Assembly: GCF_018294505.1 (NCBI RefSeq)
Contig: NC_057807.1
Location: 134,259,295-134,323,294 of the forward strand
Length of the DNA: 64,000 bases
Direction: 5' to 3'
Source: Triticum aestivum
Taxonomy: Eukaryota; Streptophyta; Magnoliopsida; Poales; Poaceae
Shown piece after piece: positions 21,959 to 34,456 of the stretch (position 1 is the stretch's first letter; every line of letters begins with the position of its first letter). The position numbers and the translations under genes are program-made. A model generated the notes under the pieces. That model had not been told where the DNA came from and searched no databases. It saw nothing but the letters and a program-made list of their open reading frames with translations.

Positions 21959-24900
21959 TGTCACGCCCAATATGCGACCCTATCCAAAAGGAACTCGAAG
22001 GTCCCACCAAGAATAGACCCGCATATTGACACGCTTTTGCAAGGTGGATATCATTACATCAACATTACATAATAGATGGGGATACATACATAAGGCATAC
22101 AATGCCACATGAATACAACAATACAATACATCAAAGCATCATCCGACTACGGATGAATCACAAACAGAAACTCAAACGACATCCACCCTGCTATCCCAGG
22201 CTGCCGACCTGGAACCTATCCCCTGATCGAAGAAGAAGCAGAAGAGGAACTCAACGCAAGCAAACATCGCTCTCGCGTCATGATCATCGCATGAACCTGT
22301 ACCTGCAACTGTTGTTGTAGTAATCTGTGAGCCACGAGGACTCAGCAATCCCATTACCATGGGTATCAAGACTAGCAAAGCTTAAAGGGAAAGGAAGGGG
22401 TAAAGTGGTGAGGCTGCAGCAGCGACTAAGCATATATGGTGGCTAACATACGCAAATAAGAGCGAGAAGAGAGCAAGCAGAACGGTCGTCAACTAGTAAT
22501 GATCAAGAAGTGATCCTGAACTCCTACTTACGTCAAACATAACCCAGAAACCGTGTTCACTTCCCGGACTCCACCGAAAAGAGACCATCACGGCTACACA
22601 CGCGGTTGATGCGTTTTAATTCGGATCTGGTGTCAAGTTATCTACAACCGGACATTAACAAATTCGGATCTGGTGTCCCAACTTAGCCCATGACAAGCTC
22701 TCGTGATCAACGAAGGAATAGACCTTCTCCCAGGAAGACCCGATCAGACTCGGAATCCCGGTTTACAAGACATTTCGACAATGGTAAAACAAGACCAGCA
22801 AAGCCGCCCGATGCGTCGACAATCCCGATAGGAGCTGCACATATCTCGTTCTCAGGGCAACACCGGATGAGACAGGCTACGAGTAAAACCAGCCCTCGAG
22901 TTTCCCCGAGGTGGCCCCGCAGGCGGCTCGGTTCGGACCAACACTTAGACAAGCACTGGCCCGGGGGGGCTAAAATAAAGATGACCCTTGGGTTGGCCGA
23001 CCCAAGGGAAAGGGTAGGTGGTGGTGAGGCAAATGGTAAAACCAAGGTTGGGCCTTGTTGGAGGAGTTTTATTCAAAGCGAACTGTCAAGGGGGTCCCAT
23101 AAATCACCCGACCGCGTAAGGAACGCAAAATCCGGGAACATAACACCGGTATGACGGAAACTAGGGCGGCAAGAGTGGAACAAAACACTAGGCAAAAGGC
23201 TGAGTCTTCCACCCTTTACCAAATATATAGATGCATTAATAATATAAGAGATATTGTGATATCCCAACCAAAATCATGTTCACCATGGAGCAATCTTCAA
23301 CTTCACCTGCAACTAGCAACACTATAAGAGGGCTGAGCAAAGCGGTAACATAGCCAAACAATGGTTTGCATAGGAAAGGTGTCAAAGGTTAGAGGTTCAT
23401 GGCAATATGGGATGGCTTGAAGAGCAAGTGATAGGTATCGCAGCATAGCAATAGAACGAAGCAACTAGCATAGCAATGATAGTAGTGAGATCCAGGGTAG
23501 CGGTCATCTTGCCTGAAATCCCGCAAGGAAGAAGAACGAGTCCATGAAGAAGATGAACGGATGAAGCCATGAAGATGAACCAAGCGTAGACGAACAAATC
23601 CTCACGATCGCAACGAAACAGGAACTATCGAAAAGAAGCACACAACAAAGTAAACACACCACACATGAACAAGGCATGATGCACGAACAAGCATGATGCA
23701 TGACAAGACTACATGAAACTACTCATGGCAAGAGATGATGCAAACAAGAACAACACATCAAGGCAAGTTTAAATGAGGCCGGGAACAACATATAACAAAT
23801 CCGGTAAGTTCTCATATGCATATTTCGAAATTGGTCCAGATCTGAATAAACCTTATGTTCAAGTTGTTAAACATCAAGTTAAGATGCACAACGATGATCT
23901 ACACGAGATTCTAGTCAAGTTACATATAAAGTTCAATTAGTTCGGAGCTACGGCCTAGAAGATATGAGCAAAACAAGTTAAACATGGCATTGATGCGAAA
24001 TGCACCCAAACATCAAGTAAACACCTCAAAACAAGGATGCAACATGATAATATGAAACTACATGCAAAATCAAGCAAGTTTCATATAAAGCACACTCAAA
24101 ACGGAGCAACGGTTCAACACACACACATGAAACAAGTTAAAAGGACAAGCTGTCCAAAACAACGACTAGGCATATTGCAAGCATCAAAACAATATACTAC
24201 AGCACCCCAACATGAGAACTAAAGGCATGGACATGATGTACAGGTAAAGCACAACAAAACATGAACACTGAGCTATCTCCAGAAATCACTAGAACATGCT
24301 CAAACACACATGGTAAGATTGCAAGTTATTACAATTTCAGACTTTGCAGAAAATAACATCACGATGCAATGTTGAGAGCTATCAAACAACATGTTACAGG
24401 AACTTATCATGGCAAACAAAGGCATGGCATGAATCTACTAATTGCATAGAAAAAGAGTCCCTTACTGACCATAAGCCAAAAAGGATCATAAAATATAATG
24501 GCACCCACGTAAACATAGCAAGTTTTTATTACAGATTCATACATGGCAGGAACATAAATATGAAGGCATGTTAATGAGCTTGTGCAACTCACTACAGAGT
24601 ATAACATGGCATGGCAAGGCACCCAACAGTAAGAAGGCATGTTTGTGAAGCTAAGCATGGCAAGAGCAAGGTCATAGGGTGCATGGATCACTAGGAAAAC
24701 ACATGGAAACAATTGAACTTAATGTAAACAGGCTGACAGCAACATTTTCAAGCAACTTTGGAGCAAGATACGAACAAGCTACAACAACCTATAAATGCAA
24801 CCAGGGGCATGGATGGATAGAGGATGACATGTAGATCAAAACATGTTTATATAACATCTCCAGATCATGCATCGAATGACTAGTAGCAACATGTTTACAT

Positions 24901-27123
24901 GGCATCAAAATTACAGCAGAACAGTGACTAAAATCAGCATCATCATGATGCCTAGTTTACATGCTTGTGCTAGTCACCACATTGATCACAAAAATACATG
25001 GCATACACCTCTGTAAAGATGGCATGGCATAATTCAAAACACATGTAGACATCAACCTCATAGGATGCACACATCAATCATGGCAAAAATGACAAAAGAG
25101 CTTGTTCTGATAACAGACAGCAGAAAACATTATGAAGCACTCTTACGACGATGATTCAGGCATCAAGATGACCTCAAATGAATATGATGCAATGGAATGA
25201 AATGAGTACTCTTCGAGACGAACAAATTGACATATTACACGCACGAAACGGATCTACGGATGCAGAGTTACAGCAGGTCAAACATGGCATGATAATTACT
25301 GAAATCTGGGACTTAGCCGAATTTCGGGAAAAAACGGAGTGAGTGCAGATTAGCTAAATAACGCTACAGGCGAGGGATAGGCCGACGGGGGCGCTCACCT
25401 TGTGGGCTACGACCCAGATCAGTGGAGCGGGTCGGCGCTGCTGATGGCCGCGGTTGGGCCGGTGGAGAAGGGGCCCACACGGACGGCGACGGCCCACGCA
25501 CGGGATGGAGGGAGGCCAAGGTGACCGACGGCGATGGCGCGACGGCGGGGCGAAGGAAGAGCTCGCCGGATCCGCCTGATCTGGGCGAAGCAGCGGCAGG
25601 GTAGGTCCGGAACTGGCCGGATCTGGGCACGGCGGGTCGAGGGGCGGCCGGAGCAGGCTTCTTTGGGCGGCGGCGGCTATCTGCAGGGAGAGAGAGAGCT
25701 GGTGAGGGAGAGGGAGAGCAGAGGAGAGGGAGAAGAAGGCGGGGCGGCACCGGACAACAGCGGTCGCCGACGGAGGCGCGGCCGGGCGCGGAGGCGGCGG
25801 CGCGGGAAGAGCTCCGGTGANNNNNNNNNNNNNNNNNNNNNNNNNNNNNNNNNNNNNNNNNNNNNNNNNNNNNNNNNNNNNNNNNNNNNNNNNNNNNNNN
25901 NNNNNNNNNNNNNNNNNNNNNNNNNNNNNNNNNNNNNNNNNNNNNNNNNNNNNNNNNNNNNNNNNNNNNNNNNNNNNNNNNNNNNNNNNNNNNNNNNNNN
26001 NNNNNNNNNNNNNNNNNNNNNNNNNNNNNNNNNNNNNNNNNNNNNNNNNNNNNNNNNNNNNNNNNNNNNNNNNNNNNNNNNNNNNNNNNNNNNNNNNNNN
26101 NNNNNNNNNNNNNNNNNNNNNNNNNNNNNNNNNNNNNNNNNNNNNNNNNNNNNNNNNNNNNNNNNNNNNNNNNNNNNNNNNNNNNNNNNNNNNNNNNNNN
26201 NNNNNNNNNNNNNNNNNNNNNNNNNNNNNNNNNNNNNNNNNNNNNNNNNNNNNNNNNNNNNNNNNNNNNNNNNNNNNNNNNNNNNNNNNNNNNNNNNNNN
26301 NNNNNNNNNNNNNNNNNNNNNNNNNNNNNNNNNNNNNNNNNNNNNNNNNNGCGGTTGGGTGCGGGCGGCGGAGATCCGGGCGGACGGCGGCGGCGGCGCG
26401 GGCTCGATCCGGGCCCCGCGGGCCGCTGCGGTGGTGGGAAGAGAGAGAGGGTGAGGTGGCGGCGCGCGGTTGGAGGAGAGCGGCGGTGGGGTGACGTGGC
26501 GGCACCGGATTGGCCGGGACGACGTGGAGGCTGGACATGTCCGGCGGGGTTGGACATGTCCGGCGCGCGAGGGGAGCGGGGCTAGGGTTTCGTCTGCGAT
26601 TTGATCCGCGAATTTCGGGAAAAGGGCATATTTATAGATAGAGGGAGCTAGGAGAGTCCAAATGGAGCACGGTTTTCGCCCACACGATCGTGATCGAACG
26701 ACCGAGAGCATGGAGGGGAGTTAGATGGGTTTTGGGCCACTTTGGAAGGGGTGTTGGGCTACAAAGAGAGAGGGGCTTTACGGTTACCCGGTTAACCGTT
26801 GGAGTACCAAACGACCTCCAAATTGCACGAAACTTGACAGGCGGTCTACCGGTGCTATACCAAGGCCACTTGGCAAGACTCGGTCCATTCCGAGAACGTT
26901 TAACACCCACTCACAATGAGAGATAAAAGGGGAATGCCGGAGGGCATAGGAGTGCCGGATCGCGAAACGGACAATGGGGAAAATGCTCGGATGCATGAGA
27001 CGAACACGTATGAAAAATGAAATGCACATGATGACATGATAAAATGCAACACGCAAGCAAATGACATGGCAACGACGGCGAATAACTGAATGACACCTAG
27101 CGCATCGGATCCGGGGCGTTACA
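21959..27123 (-). repeat. 3' LTR of the LARD-like element (left copy, contains an N gap)
   Basis: It starts TGTCACGCCCAATATGCGAC and ends GGATCCGGGGCGTTACA on the plus strand. It aligns along its length with 34457-39343. A 530-base run of N lies at 25821-26350 in the GC-rich part. GC-rich ORFs across the gap (25354-26711) are artefacts of N translation. No gene is present. Relative to the right copy, about 50 bases near 22664 are replaced by a short duplicated local sequence. Confidence 0.9.
25821..26350. other. Assembly gap (530 N) in the left LARD LTR
   Basis: Unknown bases within a GC-rich tract of AG and GGCGGC repeats. The sequence on both sides matches that beside the gap at 38357-38626. 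Confidence 0.98.
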
Positions 27124-29942
27124 ACACTCCACCACTACGAGAGGATCTCGTCCCGAGATCTAGGATGGCACCGGAGGGAAAAGGAAGAGGAAAAGAAGAG
27201 GTAAAACTAAGTTGCTTCTTTGACGAATGAGTGAAACCACGAACCTTGAGAGGTTGAGAAATATGAAAGAAAGAAAACGACAAAGATGAACAAAGTTGAA
27301 AACACTCCGTTAGAAAAGAGGAACAAGGAACATTCGAGAACCTTTGTAGGTTGCAAAGACATGAATCAAGAGTTTAATGGACAAGATAGAATTCGAAACC
27401 ACTCCGGTTAAAACTAGATGGAGAAGGAATAAGATTGATATAATTTGGGCAGCACTCCGGTTGAACATGGAAGGAATAGAACATGAACTAGAGAAGAAGG
27501 GATGATACTTGATGAAGACATGACACAAAACCTCCGGAAAGAATTGAAAGAGTATTCAATGAAAAGAATTTAGAAGGATTGAATGGAGTTGTTGAGAAAA
27601 TCAACAACGAAAGAATAAGCTTGTTGTGGACTTATAGGTAACATCTCAAGATCATGAGGTGATAACCAGCCGCAAACTGAAATGATAGGATAGCTTAGAA
27701 GAACGAAAGGAATGCAAAACTCCGCTTCAAAAGAAAATGAAGAATTAATTGCACTTCGAAAGGCAAGAAGGAAAGATACTTGAACTCCACCAACAAGAAT
27801 CTTGATGGACTCTTGAATAATGAATTAAATCATGAAGAACCACCATGAAGAACTCCGTTGACAAAAAGATGATGAGATAGAATGAAGGAAGAAGGAATAA
27901 GATGAGCCTTGCGATGATTTAGATGGAGGTTCCGGCGAAATAGACGAGGAAATTAGAACTCCGGAAATAAATGATGGGAAACACTTGGAACTAGAATTTA
28001 TTCACCAAGAACAAACTTCGACGGAAGGGATTACTCACTTCGATAAAATAAGAATAAGATTTATGTTATGTTTATCCTCATCAAATTAAATTGATGGCTA
28101 GCAATGGATTTGGCATACTACTTATTCTCGTAGAAATGATTAAGAGGGATATAGCGTAAACTTGAGAAGGCCTTAAACAACCACCGGTAGGATTGAAACA
28201 ACAAGTGAATTGATATGATAACGAAGGAAGTGAAATCTTGAACGAACCACCGTAAGAATTGAAAATGAGATTAGCAAAGGCACAATTCACCGGGAAGAAT
28301 TGGAAAATGAATGAAGATACTTGAAGGGATTTAGATACATGAGAACAAAGAGATCATGAGCTGATTAGAGAATACTTGAGCAATGCACCGGTAAGATTTG
28401 GGTAACGAGAGCTGAATGCTTGAATGAATAATTCTGAGATGATGGGCTCCGTAGTATCAAACTGAAAAGACTCCTGAAATGCTTTGGATGGGTGAAAAGA
28501 ATTATCCACAATCAAAAAAATTATGAGGATGGCATGAAGCTAGAACCATGAATCTTCGAGAGAATGGATCAAGATTTAGAGAAAAACTCTTCTTCGGTCT
28601 TCACATGTTGAGAATGATGATGAGAACCACCATGACAATTGTTGAGGCACTCCGGAATGAAAATTGGAAAGGTTGAACCAACGATGAAAAGAATTTGAAA
28701 GATCTTGGAGAAAGACATTTGACTGATGATAACTCATTCTTACGTCAAACTTCGAAAGACTTTGGGAATGGCTCTGGAATAATTAGAAGAGTCAGGTAAG
28801 AACCTGGGAAAAGACCTGTGGGTTAGGGCCCACTCAAAAGAAACACCATTGAAATAATTTTGAAGAGAGATTGCACCGGTAGAATTAAATAGCTTGAATG
28901 AGATAACAACCTCGAAATATCTTGAACAGATTAAGAATTGAAACACAAGACTTCTGAGATATCTTGAGCACTCCGGATAAGAATAGAGAGAGGTGAACAA
29001 TTAAGAGGTGCACCGATGTGGAAAAACATTTGACACGAGGAAAAGAATATGATGAATATCGAAAGCTTGAATTGGATCCACCGGAGAAGAAACAACGATG
29101 AAGGATGATGAGCTTGAAACTGTTTAGCATCTTCATGGGAAATCCACCGGATAAGAACATTGATTGAAAAGAGTGAAGAGGCTTCACATGAATAAATGGA
29201 TACTTGATTAAGAAATCTGGGTCCTTGAGGAAAAGGGTGGGAGGGTGGGGAAAAACAAAGACAACTTGGGATGGATGAAACAAACACCATTGAGAAAACT
29301 TAGAGTTAATCTTGCGGATGTTGAAAATGATCGGATCCACTTGAAAAGAAGCACGCCGGTTGGAAAAGAATTAACATGACAACCTGAATGATCAAGAAGG
29401 ATTAGCACTCCCATAGAAATATGAGAACACCATTTGAAAGGTATGGAATCAACACTTGACTTTGAATCAACTCAAATACCTCAACTCAAAACAAAACAAA
29501 GGATTTGGCTTGCAGAATAAGCCGGAAACAAACATATGATAGATCCCATATCGTATCATGTGTCTGTTGGAAAGATAAACTAGAGCTACTTGAATTCCCA
29601 CCTATAAAACTCCTGAAACTTTCTGGTTATGCAATCTGGTGTTGGGGATACATGGGAAGCAATATATCACACCCAAACTAACATTACCTACATCCAGCTG
29701 TATCCATCCGTCAACACATAACCAAGAAGCCTTCGGAAATCGTGTACCTCAACCTTCGAAAAGCATCCGTTATACGAGTTATGGCAATACTCCCGAGCTC
29801 GCCCCAGTACTGGGTTATCGGGGTTATCTCACCAACAACTGCATAAAAGAGATTTTTTATGTCGGCAAAACTCGGGTATTCCAGAACTGCAACGATAAAA
29901 TTGTGACGACAACACCTCGGAGCTCAACTCCCCGGGTCAAAG
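27124..29942 (-). other. LARD interior, right-hand of the 3' LTR: non-coding, quasi-repetitive
   Basis: No coding motif on either strand. On the plus strand a short motif of the form CACCGG or CTCCGG followed by WAAGAATTGA-like sequence recurs about every 60-150 bases, for example near 27405, 27462, 27532, 27958, 28180, 28250, 28387, 28650, 28877, 28970, 29081, 29148 and 29354. Next to the LTR is a perfect 7-bp stem, GATCTCG-TCC-CGAGATC, at 27144-27160. LARD interiors are reported to fold into conserved RNA structures, and this stretch may be part of that. Confidence 0.6.
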
Positions 29943-32900
29943 TGTCACATCCCTAGTTCTGGCCTGACCTATGCTTGCTTCCATCTGTGCATCATGTTTA
30001 AATTTTTGAAACTTGAACTGAGGAATTTTGGAAGCCTCAAAAACTTAAATAAAAGAAGGGCAAAAACCCTAAAGATCTCATTCATTGCTCCAAAATACTC
30101 TTCTTAAATGTTTGATAATTTTTGGTAAGGGTTCTGGTCCCAACCAAAATATTGAACATTTTTAAGGATTTATTTTTGGGACTTTGAATTTAAATCATTA
30201 GCTATTTGGATTTGAATTATATTCATATAACTAGAATATAATTTCAAATACCCCTGAAATATTTTATGAGCTTTTGGAAAAGTCCATCTAGCAAAATAAA
30301 AATATTCAGAGGAGCTTTTGGCATTGTTTGAATTATTTTAAATTCAAAACAATGGCAAAAGATTAAATAAAAATAAAACAGAACAGAAATAAAACAGAGC
30401 AACTCACCTGTAACTTACCTGGCGCTCACCGAAGCCCACCTGGACAGCCCAACACTGTGCAGCCCAACCACCAGGGGGCATGCATGTCTTCTTCCCGTGC
30501 CAGCGCACGAAGCAGCTCGGTGGCGAGCACCGCCATCGCGCTTGGCCACCTCCTGCCTGGTTGCCTCCCTCCTCGATGCGCCTGGAGACGCCACGACACC
30601 CCTGGCCTCTCTCTCACCCTCCCTGGAACCCCTCGCGCTCCCCCTCGCTCCTCCCCCTCCTCTGCTCTCTCTCCCTCACGCGCCCGAGCGGAACCCGTCG
30701 CCGCCGCTTGCTGCTGCCGCGGCCACCGCCTCCCCCTCGCCCCTCTGACGTGCCCGAGAGATCCACCTCCGCCTTCTATGCCTCCTCGACGAGTCAAGCA
30801 ACCGGGGACGCGCCGTATCGCCGCCATCGACATCATCTTAAACCTCGGGCACCGCCGATCTCCGTCGCCGATATGTCGTCCACAACCCGTCCCCGAGCCC
30901 AATGAGACCGCCGACGAACTCGCTGTGAGCTCCACTCCGTTTCCCCTCCTTCGTTTTGCTCGTTCCCGTGCCGTAGCACCCCCGCCCATATTCCCGAGCA
31001 CCGCCGTCCGCCATGGCCGCGTAGCTCTCCTGACCTGAGCCCCTCTGCTCGAACCCGTGGCACCAGCGCGCTTCTGGTGGCCCGCGGATGCCGTCTGGAC
31101 CATCAGCTTCTCCCCTAGCGCGCCGCAGCCCCAACCCCGCACATGGCCGAACTCCGGCCGCCGCCAGGAGCTCGTTTCCGGCGAACCCCGGCCTCCCTGT
31201 GCCTAGCTGCGTGCGCCACTAGATGCGCGGGAGCACGGGCTCCCTCTTGGTGCCCTCAGCGCGACCAGCCGCGGGCTGTAGCGCCATCCCGAGCAACTCC
31301 GGCGAGGTCCCGCCGCCGCCATGGTCGCCGGCGTCACTAGCCGACGTGGCCGCGTGATTAGCACTAATCACGGCCAGCTAACCTCCCCAGAGCCGCTGAC
31401 GTATGGGCCCCACGCCCTTATTTAATCCTTATCATTTTTTGTTAAGTTTAACCTAACCACCGTGGGCCCACACGTCAGCTTTGACCAAGCTGACGTGGCT
31501 GTTGACCTGGTCCCACCTGTCAGTGTCACTAACCAGCAATAGTCACTGACCAGTGGGCCCCACTGGTCAGGTTTGACCCGGACCAGCCCCTGTTGACCCG
31601 CTGACGTCATGATGATGTCAGGCTGACGCAATAATGAATTACTGGAATTGTTTTAATTCTAAATATTCAGGAAATTCCAGAAAATTGTATAAACTTCAAT
31701 AAATCATAGTAAATCAACCGTAAGTCAGAATTAAATAAATTATATATGAAAAATTATCAGAAAAATTCAAGGAATCCATCTGTACCATTTTCATGCATGT
31801 TAGAACAACTTATAGCTGCTGTTTAGCACAAATCATATAAGTGGCATTTGAATTTCACATATGGAGTTTGGATTTGAACTTAGGGTTCAAACCAACTTCA
31901 TTTAACTTTGTTGCTAGCTGCATTAGCCCAAACCACAGCATATTGCCATGTCACACTCATGCATCATATTGTTGCATTGCATTGATTGTGTTCTTTCTCT
32001 GTTGCCGGTGATTGTCCCCTCTCGATAGACGTGTACCGCCTATGTGACCGATGACACCGATGAAGAGCTATATTATCTTCAGAAGTGCCAGGCAAGCAAA
32101 ACCCCCTTGTTCATTCCGATACAATCCCACTCTCTCGCTCCTGCTCTCTTTTACTGCATTAGGACAACAACGATTCATCTGTTACTTGTTGCGGTAGCTG
32201 AACCCCTTTATCCTTTGCATGACCTGTCATTGCCACAGTAAATAGATGAAACCCACTAGCATGAGTAGGAGTTGTTTGAGACCTGTTGTGCCTACTCATT
32301 CATGTTTGTTTGTCATGCCTGCTACTGCTTAGAGTTGAGTCAGGTCTGATTCATCGGGGATGAATCAGAGGCGTGTGAACATGTCCTACTGTGTGTGAGC
32401 TAAGTGTGTGAACACGATTTGGTAAAGGTAGCGGTGAGAGGCCATGTAGGAGTACATGGTGGGTTGTCTCATTGCAGCCGTCCTCAGGAACTGAGTTCTG
32501 TGTTTGTGATCCATGACCAGTTACTACCACACATTGGGTTCCGGTAACTCGACCCCTCTCGACTTATTAATCAACATGATCTCTGTCCAGGAGTTGCAAC
32601 TAGTTTCTGGTGTTTGTAGGTAGTGTTAGTAGTCTACCAAGTGGCACCCGGTACAGGTGGGCTTGGGACAGACTAGGCACAGTGGCACGGTGTACCAAGT
32701 GGCACCCGGATGGTGGGCTTGGGAACCCTGCTCACATCGTTTGGGGCCGTGAGCGACACCCCGGCCGGATCTCCTTGCGGATGGAACCCGAATAGGCGAT
32801 AAACCTGGACTAGAGACTTGTTCGGTTAGTCAGGTCGTGGCCGACTCCCTCGCCCGGTTTCCGCTTGAAGGTTGCCGAGGTACATGACGTGTACAGGGTG

Positions 32901-34159
32901 GTAAGTGGCGAGAGCGTGTGTGAAGAAGTACACCCCTGCAGGGTTAACATCATCTATTCGAATAGCCGGATTCCTCGGATATGGAAACTTGGACCCCTTG
33001 TACAGTTCATAGACAAGTGAAAGTGGATACTCTAAAATACGCAAGATAAGCGTGAGTGCTATGGATGGCGTTCTCGTAGGGAGACGAGAGCGGATCCATA
33101 GTGGTGTATTGATATGGTGAATATGTGGACTCGTGTGCGCCACCTCAAAAGAGTTACTTGCAGTCGTAGTTCAGGATAGCCACCGAGTCAAAGCTGGCTT
33201 GCTGCAGTTAAACCCCACCACCCCCTTGTTGATAATGATGCATATGTAGATAGATCTGATGTAAGTCTTGCTGGGTACATTTGTACTCATGTTTGCCTAT
33301 TTTATGTTTTTGCAGAGAGACTTCACTCTCACTAGTAGTTCCGCTTGGACTTCGACGTTTAGCTTGTTACCTCAGCTACGATCTTGTGCCCTCGGCAGGA
33401 TCTGGTAGATAGTCAGGCTTCTTAGCCTTTTTCATTTATAGATGTCTGTACTCAGACATGATAGCTTCCGCTTGTGCTTTTACTTGTATGCTCTGGTTGT
33501 TGGGTCATGAGACCCATGTTTGTAATGTCTCGCTCCTCGGAGCCTATTGAATAAACTACTTGAGTCGTAGAGTCATTTTGTGATGCCATGTTGTATTGCA
33601 CATATCGAGCATATTGTGTGTATGTTATTGAAATGCTTGGTATGTGTGGGATCTGACTATCTAGTTGTTTATCTTTAGTAGCCTCTCTTACCGGGAAATG
33701 TCTCCTAGTGTTTCCACCGAGCCATGGTAGCTTGCTACTGCTCCGGAACACTTAGGCTGGCCGGCATGTGTCCTTCTTCGTTCCTGTGTCTGTCCCTTCG
33801 GGGAAATGTCACGCGATGAATACCGGAGTCCTGTTAGCCCGCTACAGCCCGGTTCACCGGAGTCCTGCTAGCCCAGTGCTACAGCCTGGATTCACTCGCT
33901 GATGACCGACACGTTCGATGCTGGGTCATGGATGCCTGTCCCTGTAAGTTTGTGCCACTTTGGGTTTACGACTAGCCATGTCAGCCCGGGCTCCTTATCA
34001 TATGGATGCTAGCGACACTGTCATATACGTGTGCCAAAAGGCGCAAACGGTCCCGGGTAAAGGTGAGGCGACACCCGTGGGAATACCGTGCGTGAGGCCG
34101 CAAAGTGATATGAAGTGTTACATGCTAGATCTATGTGGCATTGAGTCGGGGTCCTGACA
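29943..34159 (+). mobile_element. Giant solo LTR (4217 bp) inside the LARD interior
   Basis: It runs from TGTCACATCCCTAGTTCTGG to GAGTCGGGGTCCTGACA and is flanked by a perfect CAAAG duplication (29938-29942 and 34160-34164). Only one LTR copy is present and no interior, so it is a solo LTR. Strand is inferred from a late AATAAA near 33550 and is not certain. It contains a GC-rich block (30420-31340) with overlapping alanine/proline/arginine-rich ORFs on both strands that I do not consider genes. Short tandem repeats occur near 32636-32725 (ACCAAGTGGCACCCGG twice) and 33822-33900 (GGAGTCCTG unit twice). Confidence 0.88.
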
Positions 34160-34456
34160 CAAAGCCACATAAATAGACAGGAGGCACCAAGAACAATGTT
34201 CTCGTCACAAAACCATCAGAATGATTCCAAGATACCCGCGTGATCCTAAAAAAAATTTGAGTGAAATTTGAGGAGAGGAAAGACAAAACATCTACGTCAG
34301 GAGACCTCACCAGAGCGACGAAGGGACTGAGGAGTAAAAAGAATCCTACTCTCCGATATATATAATCCTAAGACTCAAAATAGTTTTTCTTCTAGACTCA
34401 ACAACGGCCAACAATCAAGGGGGCTCTTAGGGTCGGTCGAGGCTCTGGTACCAACT
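34160..34456 (-). other. LARD interior next to the 5' LTR, with primer-binding site
   Basis: This is the remaining 0.3 kb of interior between the nested solo LTR and the right LTR. At 34441-34453 the minus strand reads TGGTACCAGAGCC, one base from the tRNA-Met primer site TGGTATCAGAGCC, three bases from the LTR end. No coding. Confidence 0.8.

Noticed and set aside
22690..23154. ORF of 154 codons repeated at 35233-35604
   Set aside because: The repeat only reflects the two LTR copies; the right copy has a stop and no protein family is apparent.
25354..26711. Long ORFs of 225-397 codons on both strands across the first N gap
   Set aside because: The N run is translated as X and hides stops; the flanks are low-complexity GC-rich LTR sequence. 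The same applies to 37840-38931 at the second gap.
30426..31340. Overlapping alanine/proline/arginine-rich ORFs on both strands (up to 238 codons)
   Set aside because: All lie in a GC-rich part of a solo LTR, where stop codons are rare by composition; no domain or motif is recognisable.
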